Shown here one piece after another: positions 49,226 to 55,093 of a stretch of 55,093 nt of DNA. The position numbers were made by a program, and so were the translations under genes. This DNA is from Candidatus Bathyarchaeota archaeon (GTDB lineage: Archaea > Thermoproteota > Bathyarchaeia > Bathyarchaeales > Bathycorpusculaceae). The stretch spans positions 1 through 55,093 of the forward strand of contig DAOVIH010000001.1 in NCBI GenBank assembly GCA_030673805.1, written 5' to 3'. The notes under the pieces were generated by a model that saw nothing but the letters and a program-made list of their open reading frames with translations, had not been told where the DNA came from and searched no databases. Positions within the stretch are counted from its first letter, which is position 1. Every line of letters starts with the position of its first letter.

Positions 49226-50716
49226 CTAGCAAGGCTGTGTTATTTCAACTTTGTGCTTGCTTTTCCATTCTTTCAAAGGTACCCCGAAGTGTCGTTCTAT
49301 TTCAGGGCGGTGAATAGAATTCATGGTGCAGAAGGGCACTATTCGTCCGTCCGGAATGGCATAGTGGATTACGCATTGTTGAACTCTTTCCAAATCGAAA
49401 TTGTAAGGATCCATGAAGTGCATCGCAGAAAGCAATATAGTCTTTCTCTGTAAATCGCCTAGTGCTTTGTAGCTTCCTTCTTTCAAGACTCTAAAAACAT
49501 ATTTCCTTAGAAAGTTGAATTTCACATCCTTCAGAGCTCCGATAAGGCGCAACTTGGCTTTGGTTTTGTTTCCTTTTGTAGCGTCCTCATTAACTTTTTT
49601 CATGGTTTCCAAAAACTTTTCGATGTTTACATACCGAGTTATTGGAATGACGGTACCATTCTCAACAAAAAGATATGTAGCCATGCCACAGTGAGGGTGG
49701 GCTGTAAACTCTACAAATTGTTTTTCGTTTAGGGTTCCCACTGCTCTTGAAATAGGCACCACTGTGGGGACTGGAAGAAAGTCTGAGATTTTGATCTTTC
49801 CCCCTGTTTGTTTTTCTACAAGTTCCATGAAATCTGGAATTGTAATGCGCATTTTTTCCCGTTCTTGTTGTGGAAGCCTACCACACAAAGAGACAGGCTG
49901 AACGTTTATGCACCGGATTATGTCGAAGTTTTGAACAGCAAAACCTATTATGTCTCCGAGCTGAGAGTCATTAACGCCTTTAACTAGGGTTACTACTAAT
50001 ACTATGCTCTCTATTCCAGCGCTACGGCAGTTTTCGATTGCCTTCAACTTGGTCTCTAACAGGTCGACCCCTCGGATGGACGTGTAAACATCAGGTGTTA
50101 AACCGTCGAATTGTAGGTATATAGTACTTGTTCCCGCATCTTTCAGCTGCCGACAATAATCGACACTTTGGGCAAGTCTAACCCCATTTGTGTTAACTTC
50201 AACATGATGGAATCCGAGTTCTTTCGCTTTTCGTATCAGATCGGATAGATCGTTGCGGATGGTTGGTTCTCCACCTGAGAATTGTAAGGCTACGGCGGGC
50301 ACTGGATCGTTCTGACGCAAGTTTTTGAGCATAGCCACAATTTCTTTTTGTGTTGGCTCGTAAACATATCCAGCCTCGGCGGCGTTGGCAAAGCATACTG
50401 GGCATTTAAGGTTGCATCTATTGGTAACATCAATTATTGCAAGTACGGTGTGGGACTTGTGTTCGGGGCATATACCACAGTCAAAAGGACAGCCCTTGAC
50501 GGTTTTAGTTCGAGGGTTGTTCAATCCTTTGCCTTCGCATCTGAGTTTTTCAGCCCGCAAGTATTGTTCGTAGTCAGACCAGTAGAGTTCTTTGAAAAAA
50601 CCGTGTTCGGGGCAGCTTTTTCTGATATATACTTTGTTCGCTTCCTCAAAGATCGTAGCATCTAGTACTTTGAGGCATTCGGGACATACAGTTTTTGTTT
50701 TCTTGATGAATTGCAT
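49226..50716 (-). CDS. tes: Tetraether lipid synthase (radical SAM, Tes/MJ0619 family)
   Basis: A 496-residue radical SAM enzyme that joins phytanyl chains of two archaeols to give tetraether lipids. N-terminal zinc-ribbon-like CPECLKVL...SCPEHGFF, then an auxiliary cluster GCPFDCGICPEHKS (Cys76, 80, 83), the SAM [4Fe-4S] motif CNLKCPVCFANA (Cys101, 105, 108), LQFSGGEPTIRNDL, VNTNGVRL and YLQFDGLTPD. The C-domain has more cysteines (HPHCGM, QQCVIHYAIPDGRIVPFCTMNS). It is divergent from a TrmB-type regulator. Assignment to Tes rather than another relative rests on domain layout and these motifs. Confidence 0.88.
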   Translation of the reverse strand: MQFIKKTKTVCPECLKVLDATIFEEANKVYIRKSCPEHGFFKELYWSDYEQYLRAEKLRCEGKGLNNPRTKTVKGCPFDCGICPEHKSHTVLAIIDVTNRCNLKCPVCFANAAEAGYVYEPTQKEIVAMLKNLRQNDPVPAVALQFSGGEPTIRNDLSDLIRKAKELGFHHVEVNTNGVRLAQSVDYCRQLKDAGTSTIYLQFDGLTPDVYTSIRGVDLLETKLKAIENCRSAGIESIVLVVTLVKGVNDSQLGDIIGFAVQNFDIIRCINVQPVSLCGRLPQQEREKMRITIPDFMELVEKQTGGKIKISDFLPVPTVVPISRAVGTLNEKQFVEFTAHPHCGMATYLFVENGTVIPITRYVNIEKFLETMKKVNEDATKGNKTKAKLRLIGALKDVKFNFLRKYVFRVLKEGSYKALGDLQRKTILLSAMHFMDPYNFDLERVQQCVIHYAIPDGRIVPFCTMNSIHRPEIERHFGVPLKEWKSKHKVEITQPC

Positions 50717-50776
50717 ATTTGAATCTACCTTCTGGCAAGTGAGTCTTCGAAGGGTTTAAGAGAAATAGAATAAATA

Positions 50777-50804
50777 ATAAGGTTTCCAAACTTTTCATAA
50801 GGTT
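50777..50804. repeat. Direct repeat ATAAGGTT x2, possible operator between tes and the TrmB-type gene
   Basis: ATAAGGTT occurs at 50777-50784 and again at 50797-50804, exactly 20 bases (two helical turns) apart in the 104-base divergent spacer. This is a plausible binding site for the adjacent regulator or for TFB/TBP-competing control, inferred from spacing only. Confidence 0.35.
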
Positions 50805-50820
50805 ATTGAGGGGGGTTTGT

Positions 50821-51570
50821 TTGCCAATAAGCAGAAAGGCAAGAACAGTTCTGCGCGAAATGGAAATGGGCGCTTATGAAATCGACACTTATGTCACGTT
50901 GCTTGGAGGTGGACGGATGACGGCTATGGAGGTAAGTAAAGAAGCGAAGGTGCCATACTCTAAAATTTATGAAGTTTTGAATTCTCTAAAAGATAAAGGC
51001 TGGATAGAGAGCACATTTGCCCGCCCGTTCAAATATTATCCAACGTCACCACTTGAGGCAGTTGCGCTTGCCAGACTCAAACTAGAAGATAGGTGTAAAA
51101 GTTGGGAGCAAGCTGCTATTGAGGAATTACAGCCATTATACGAAAAGAGGGAATTAGTTGAACGCCCTGACGTAATAATACTGCATGGTCAAAAGGCAGT
51201 TCTGTCGAAGTTAGAAGAAATCCTAAAGAAGGCCGCGAAGGAAGTCATGATTGCCGCTCCTGAATTCGTGAGAGGATTAATCACATCATCAGAGTTTCCG
51301 TTGAATGTACTTGAAAATGCCGTGGAAATCAGGCTTATGGTGGCTGGAAAAGCTGAAGACTGGCTTTTCCTGAAAGGATTTTCGAAAATAGATGAATTAA
51401 GGGTAAGGGATAACATGTTTGGTGGGGGAGTTATTGCAGATAGCAAAGAGGCTATGCTTTTTCTTGGAGAAGAACAACCTAACCTAGTGATATGGAGCAA
51501 CCATCTGGGCTTAGTTCGTTTCGCTCGAGAGTACTTCCAGTTTCTCTGGGATACCTCTGCCGCTGTCTGA
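50821..51570 (+). CDS. TrmB family transcriptional regulator
   Basis: A 249-residue regulator. Winged helix at residues about 10-70 (LREMEMGAYEIDTYVTLLGGG, MEVSKEAKVPYSKIYEVLNSLKDKGWIE, FKYYPTSPLEAV), then a coiled linker and a TrmB-like C-domain (DVIILHGQKAVLSKLEEIL, AKEVMIAAPEFVRGL). An in-frame TTG at 50806 precedes it, but GAGGGGGG (50808-50815) points to the TTG at 50821. It faces tes across 104 bases and is a candidate regulator of it. Confidence 0.9.
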   Translation: MPISRKARTVLREMEMGAYEIDTYVTLLGGGRMTAMEVSKEAKVPYSKIYEVLNSLKDKGWIESTFARPFKYYPTSPLEAVALARLKLEDRCKSWEQAAIEELQPLYEKRELVERPDVIILHGQKAVLSKLEEILKKAAKEVMIAAPEFVRGLITSSEFPLNVLENAVEIRLMVAGKAEDWLFLKGFSKIDELRVRDNMFGGGVIADSKEAMLFLGEEQPNLVIWSNHLGLVRFAREYFQFLWDTSAAV

Positions 51571-51623
51571 TTGATAGACTGCACAACGTTGGTGATAAAA
51601 AAAGAGGGGAAAAGATTGTAAAA

Positions 51624-51845
51624 CTATCTGCCCAACACTTTTTTTCCAGCTATTTCTATGTCCTCAGCTTTGATTGTCTTTCGCCCAGCATGCATGGCAA
51701 AGTCCAAGGCTTCTTTCGCAATTTTGAGTCCCACATCCTCCAAGACTTTAGCTAATTCTTTTGCGGCGGCTTCACTTACTCTATCTGCTCCAGCTTTTTT
51801 GCATAACCTGTGCATAGGAGCTACAGCTAGTTCTAAATTGGTCAT
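51624..51845 (-). CDS. Archaeal histone
   Basis: A 73-residue single histone fold: ELAVAPMHRLCKKAG, then DRVSEAAAKELAKVLEDVGLKIAKEALDFAMHAGRKTIKAEDIEIAGKKVL region. There is no N- or C-terminal tail. Histones occur in Bathyarchaeia, Thaumarchaeota, Asgard and Euryarchaeota but rarely in Crenarchaeota. GGAGGACCT precedes the ATG (51848-51856), and a TATA box is at 51881-51897. Confidence 0.95.
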   Translation of the reverse strand: MTNLELAVAPMHRLCKKAGADRVSEAAAKELAKVLEDVGLKIAKEALDFAMHAGRKTIKAEDIEIAGKKVLGR

Positions 51846-51880
51846 AGAGGTCCTCCGTTGCTTATTTCTCTTTTAAAATC

Positions 51881-51897
51881 AATATTTAACCTTTTTT
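51881..51897 (-). promoter_or_regulatory. BRE/TATA box of the histone gene
   Basis: On the minus strand: AAAAAAGGTTAAATATT. Initiation near 51860 leaves a leader of about 15 bases carrying GGAGG before the ATG at 51845. Confidence 0.6.
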
Positions 51898-52133
51898 ATC
51901 CTTTATTTCCTAATTTGGCTTTAAAGAGGATTGTTCTTCACATAAAGAAGAAAAAATGGAGTTTCTTTTAATGCTTCAGCGTTGGTGTCTCACACTCAAC
52001 AAAGGTAGAAGTAGACGCCTGAATCAGCAATACATAAACTTAAATTAAACCCGCTGTTCTATGAGAAAATGCTTTCAGGTTATTGAAAGGGTGGATGGCT
52101 ATTAAAGCCTGAACAATACTTGAGGAACGATAT

Positions 52134-52364
52134 TTGGGTAAAGTTAAGACGGAACAAGTCAAGAGGGTAGCAAAGGAACTTATTCAACGATTCCCTGAGA
52201 AATTCTCCGGAAGTTTTGAAGAGAATAAACCCATAGTTGACATGCTAACTAAGGGAACAACAACAAAAGTACGTAACCAAATTGCAGGATACATTTCACG
52301 AGTGTTTTCGGGAACTACCACTGAAGCGGCAAGCAAAAGCGTGGACGAAGAAACGCAACCATAG
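52134..52364 (+). CDS. rps17e: Ribosomal protein eS17
   Basis: A 76-residue S17e: MGKVKTEQVKRVAKELIQR, FPEKFSGSFEENKPIVDML, TTKVRNQIAGYISRV. TTG start after GAGGA (52122-52126). A TATA-like taaacttaaattaaac at about 52034-52049 lies upstream. The leader contains a 5-codon frame and an inverted repeat described under findings. Confidence 0.94.
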   Translation: MGKVKTEQVKRVAKELIQRFPEKFSGSFEENKPIVDMLTKGTTTKVRNQIAGYISRVFSGTTTEAASKSVDEETQP

Positions 52365-52386
52365 AGTTACCTTTGGAGGGGAACGG

Positions 52387-52803
52387 ATGATAATCGATGA
52401 TTGTAGAAGAGGATGGGCACTTAGATACTTGCGTGAGGCGAAGGCGGAGATGGAAGCTGCACGAAAGATACCGTATATGGCACCCAGTTTGGTTTTGGAG
52501 GCTATTAAGAAAGCAAAAAACGCTATCTACTACAGCCTAGGGGAACCAGGGTTCATAGAGATACTTCTTAGGGAGGAGGCAAGAAAAGTTCAACAAACCA
52601 ACGATGGGATTTTAAGATTCTTGATAGAAATTGAATTTACGGTGCGACAACTTGGACAGCTGGGAGAAGCAGAAGGGGAGGTTATGCTTGAACAGGCCGA
52701 CATTCTGGTTCAGACGGCATCTGAGATCGTAGAGACTTGCACTGGAGAAAAAACGGATTCCGATCTGGATTATTTTGGGAACAGAAACTCAAGCATCGCA
52801 TAG
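52387..52803 (+). CDS. Unrecognised 138-aa helical protein downstream of eS17
   Basis: A helix-rich protein of unknown family: GWALRYLREAKAEMEAARKI, LVLEAIKKAKNAIYYSLGEPGFIEILL, then acidic GEAEGEVMLEQADILVQTASEIVE. The two-helix pattern with KAKNAIYYSL resembles HEPN-type proteins, though the RxxxxH motif is absent. ATG at 52387 has GGAGGGG upstream; an upstream in-frame extension overlaps eS17 and is discarded. The 22-base gap suggests cotranscription with eS17. Confidence 0.72.
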   Translation: MIIDDCRRGWALRYLREAKAEMEAARKIPYMAPSLVLEAIKKAKNAIYYSLGEPGFIEILLREEARKVQQTNDGILRFLIEIEFTVRQLGQLGEAEGEVMLEQADILVQTASEIVETCTGEKTDSDLDYFGNRNSSIA

Positions 52804-53006
52804 TCCACTTTGAAGAAGGACTTCCGGTCAGAAATTGAATACACCCAAAAATACCGAAGTGTCTTGTCGCGAAGTGACAACGTCTAGGATAAAAATGATG
52901 CTGAAACTAGTTTCCGCGTTTACTTTCATAAAGCTCAAGATCTGTTCTAATTGGAAAAACTCCTGCAAATGGAAAATAATCAGTAATTGTTAGCTCTTGT
53001 CGTAAA

Positions 53007-53303
53007 GTGGGAAGAAAAGTGACGATCAAAATAAAGTTTGTTGGCCCTTTTCGTCATGTCGCAGGCATCGAGAAAATGGGGTTAGATAGGAAGAAAGAGG
53101 CTCCGCTCAAAGAAGTGTTACTAGATATCATAAAGGAGATACCTGCCCTCAAGGAGACTCTGTCTTACCGATCCTCTGATGATGCAAGAACGAATGTGTT
53201 GATACTAGTTAACGGCAGGGAAATTAGTGCCTTGGAGGGGCTAGAAACAGTTGTTAAGGACGAAGATGAGATAGTTTTTGTCCCAGTTGTCCACGGAGGA
53301 TGA
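53007..53303 (+). CDS. ThiS/MoaD family ubiquitin-like sulfur carrier
   Basis: A 98-residue beta-grasp protein: VTIKIKFVGPFRHVAGIEK, PLKEVLLDIIKEIPAL, VLILVNGREISALEGL, DEIVFVPVVHGG. The C-terminal Gly-Gly is intact, allowing adenylation and thiocarboxylation by an E1-like enzyme. It may serve MoaE (32.9 kb), tRNA thiolation, or protein conjugation like SAMPs. The GTG at 53007 is used here; a GTG at 53019 is an alternative. Confidence 0.88.
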   Translation: MGRKVTIKIKFVGPFRHVAGIEKMGLDRKKEAPLKEVLLDIIKEIPALKETLSYRSSDDARTNVLILVNGREISALEGLETVVKDEDEIVFVPVVHGG

Positions 53304-53661
53304 GCCCAACAAGGTTGTTAGGCCCCTCTGCCGGGAAACGAAAGGCTGAAATGATCTGACTGAATCTTCAAAATGTAGAAGCCGATTTTTCGGACAAAAA
53401 AAGTGTTGGACCCCTTGACAAACCGGTTTTTGGGCATTAACAAGTTGGGTGGAGAGGGCTAGTGGAACCAAAAAAACGGGGATTCTTTGACTGCTGAGAG
53501 GATGTCAAATCCATAGTAATTCTTTTCTTAAGCTTTTAGTCGTGATGAGGTCTGATTTGGAGTAGTAGGGGAAACAACTTCTGTTCCTCACAGTTCGGGA
53601 TTGGGGGGTCACACATAGTACAATATCGTAAAGCTTAATACACAATATAGTAATTAGAGTA
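53304..53661. other. Intergenic region between the sulfur carrier and a membrane protein gene
   Basis: About 360 bases with several short G- and T-rich stretches but no reading frame, tRNA or repeat I can support. TATA-like gtaaagcttaatacac (53629-53644) may be the promoter of the next gene. Confidence 0.4.
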
Positions 53662-53673
53662 TTGGGCGGTCCC

Positions 53674-54204
53674 ATGGGAAAAGCGGCTTTGACAGCACCT
53701 CTTTACATTTCAGTAGCTTGGATATTGATGACTAGCTACCAGCTTTTCACTGAAACAGCCGTGACGTCAGTTGTACCATACGTAAACGAACTTCTCCCCT
53801 CAGTGGGACTATGGCTTGTTCACAGACTAGATATGATCGTTTTTGTAACTGCTTTTGCATGGGTCTTCATTTTGTCCTCAGTGATACCCAGCGTTATTCT
53901 CGGAAAAGAACGGGGCGTCCTTGCACAGTTTGCCGTTTGCCTGTCATTAACATTCTCATCCATCATCATATTAGACGTTCTAAGAGTCTATCTAGGAATT
54001 CAAGTGAATCAAGTGTTTCAGTTTAACGCTCTATTTGACAATCCCGTCTTAGCTGTGGGGTATCTATCGTTACCCTATGCACTTATGTTTGCACTGGATT
54101 TTAGATCGAGAAATAGGAAAAAGAAGAAAGAGACCCTTGAAAGGCTAACTGAAACTTATTTGGAGACAGCAGAACCCATAGAACAGAAATATCAAAGAGC
54201 CTGA
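53674..54204 (+). CDS. Four-helix membrane protein of unknown function
   Basis: A 176-residue membrane protein with hydrophobic segments at about residues 8-26, 40-72, 82-108 and 123-140, then a charged cytoplasmic tail (RSRNRKKKKETLERLTETYLE). I do not recognise the family. The ATG at 53674 has GGGCGG close upstream; an in-frame TTG at 53662 would add four residues. It precedes the SAM hydrolase gene by 18 bases. Confidence 0.75.
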   Translation: MGKAALTAPLYISVAWILMTSYQLFTETAVTSVVPYVNELLPSVGLWLVHRLDMIVFVTAFAWVFILSSVIPSVILGKERGVLAQFAVCLSLTFSSIIILDVLRVYLGIQVNQVFQFNALFDNPVLAVGYLSLPYALMFALDFRSRNRKKKKETLERLTETYLETAEPIEQKYQRA

Positions 54205-54222
54205 TATACTAGCTAAGCAGAA

Positions 54223-55020
54223 ATGACCATTCCAATTATCACGTTAATCACAGATTTTGGACTTAAAGATTCTTACGTCTCAGAAATCAAAGGGGTGATT
54301 TTAAGCATATCCCCCGCCTGCTTGATAGTTGATATTACGCATCAGATAGAGAAATTCAACATTAGGATGGGGGGTTTCTTGCTGGCTTCCGCTTCAAAGT
54401 ACTTCCCCGAAAATACAGTTCATGTAGGAGTTGTTGACCCGGGAGTGGGAACTGAAAGACGGTCAATAATAATAGAAACGATGCAGAGCTATCTTGTGGG
54501 ACCGGATAACGGCTTGTTGTTTCTAGCGGCCAAGAACCAAAGAGTAAGACGGATTCACGAAATAACAAATAAGGAGCTTATGAGCTCCAACATCTCAAAC
54601 ACCTTTCATGGAAGAGACATTTTTGCTCATGCGGCAGCTCACTTGGCGAAAGGAGTCCTTCCCGCGGAGTTTGGACCACCGATTCAGGGAATTGTAGAAC
54701 CAGCATTTGCAAAGGTTAAAAAGAAAGGCAATAAGCTAATCGGCGAAGTTTTACACATTGATGGTTTTGGGAATGTAATAACCAATATTGAAGAAAAAGA
54801 CGTGAAAGCCAGGATAACTGGGAATATAGTAAAAGTGGAATTGCCTAAAGCTGAGTTAAGGCTCGAATTCTGCAAGGCCTATTCAGAAGTCGAAACTGGA
54901 AAAACTTTGGCTATTGTAGGCGGTCACGGCCTTCTGGAAATATCTATAAACCGAGGAAATGCGGCCGATGAACACCAGATTGAAGTGGGCGATAAGATTT
55001 CAACAAGTTTTTCCTCCTAG
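54223..55020 (+). CDS. SAM hydrolase (S-adenosyl-L-methionine hydroxide adenosyltransferase family)
   Basis: A 265-residue DUF62/COG1912 protein that hydrolyses SAM to adenosine and methionine. The N-domain starts ITLITDFGLKDSYVSEIKGVI, with VDITHQIEKFNIRMGGFLL, HVGVVDPGVGTERRSIIIE, VGPDNGLLFLAA and the catalytic-type FHGRDIFAHAAAHLAKG. The Asp, Arg and His of the proposed triad are present. The C-domain includes HIDGFGNVITNIEE and LAIVGGHGLLEISINRGNA. It is not a fluorinase; the fluoride-loop extension is missing. Confidence 0.92.
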   Translation: MTIPIITLITDFGLKDSYVSEIKGVILSISPACLIVDITHQIEKFNIRMGGFLLASASKYFPENTVHVGVVDPGVGTERRSIIIETMQSYLVGPDNGLLFLAAKNQRVRRIHEITNKELMSSNISNTFHGRDIFAHAAAHLAKGVLPAEFGPPIQGIVEPAFAKVKKKGNKLIGEVLHIDGFGNVITNIEEKDVKARITGNIVKVELPKAELRLEFCKAYSEVETGKTLAIVGGHGLLEISINRGNAADEHQIEVGDKISTSFSS

Positions 55021-55043
55021 ACTCCAAAGACGCATAATTGAAG

Positions 55044-55093
55044 ATGAAAGAGGAAAAACGAAAAAATACCGTTTTGCAAAAATACTTGAAATA
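55044..55093 (+). CDS. Possible 5' end of a further gene, cut by window edge
   Basis: An ATG frame MKEEKRKNTVLQKYLK that runs open to the last base. Only 16 codons are visible and no family can be assigned. No convincing ribosome binding site precedes it, so this is tentative. Confidence 0.25.
   Translation, partial: MKEEKRKNTVLQKYLK

Noticed and set aside
1..55093. CRISPR arrays, insertion sequences, prophage, or integrase sites
   Set aside because: No regularly spaced repeats, transposase motifs or inverted terminal repeats were seen anywhere in the window.

Overview
The window is archaeal chromosome with no sign of plasmid, phage or insertion sequence. eS25, eS26, eS1, eS17, eS28, eL24, L7Ae, RpoK, TFB, Gar1, a thermosome, a histone and tetraether lipid synthase together place it in the TACK side of the archaea. 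eS25 and eS26 argue against Euryarchaeota, and the histone argues against most Crenarchaeota. A Bathyarchaeia-like or related lineage fits best, but this is inference because no 16S rRNA is present. Starts are a mixture of ATG, GTG and TTG. Most lie behind a GGAGG/GGTGA-type ribosome binding site, and a few genes look leaderless behind a TATA box.

Layout. 1-4.6 kb: a gar1-tfb pair on the minus strand, the small operon L7Ae-eS28-eL24, an initiator tRNA gene with a 17-nt intron, a PAC2-family gene and a few unrecognised small genes. 4.9-11.6 kb: a compact histidine operon hisG-D-C-B-H-A-F-I without hisE, preceded by a leader with overlapping small reading frames. 11.7-13.9 kb: two consecutive radical SAM genes (AmrS-like and PflX-like). 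13.9-20.3 kb: a CofE-like ligase, the alpha subunit of an ADP-forming acyl-CoA synthetase, a CTP-dependent riboflavin kinase, inositol-1-phosphate synthase, and a GcvH-like lipoyl carrier next to a CoA-disulfide-reductase-like flavoprotein. 20.4-26.5 kb: class I (bacterial-type) GAPDH, archaeal PGK, then a GH57 hydrolase, a small winged-helix protein, a solitary glycosyltransferase N-domain and a complete glycogen-synthase-like glycosyltransferase. 26.7-30.9 kb: the TldE/TldD protease pair and endonuclease Q. 31-38.7 kb: a VTT-domain membrane protein, a DUF47 protein, MoaE, eS1, SerRS, a CDP-alcohol phosphatidyltransferase, eS26, a DUF4438 protein and a CBS protein. 38.7-49.2 kb: dihydroorotase, Mut7-C protein, RpoK, thermosome, an ACT-domain regulator divergent from TrpB2, an ATP-NAD kinase family protein, a DegT aminotransferase, a cyclophilin-like protein and eS25. 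49.2-55.1 kb: tetraether lipid synthase divergent from a TrmB-type regulator, histone, eS17, a ThiS/MoaD protein, a membrane protein and a SAM hydrolase.

How it works together. The window combines information processing with core metabolism: histidine synthesis, lower glycolysis/gluconeogenesis beside alpha-glucan turnover, and ADP-forming acyl-CoA synthetase for energy conservation. Ether-lipid genes (inositol-phosphate synthase, CDP-alcohol transferase, Tes) are scattered through it. The points most worth a second look are genes that appear to lack ATG/GTG/TTG starts (hisH, rpoK, perhaps endonuclease Q), the intron-bearing initiator tRNA, the half-glycosyltransferase in the glucan cluster, the paired radical SAM enzymes, the GcvH-flavoprotein pair, and the divergent Tes/TrmB locus with a 20-bp-spaced direct repeat.
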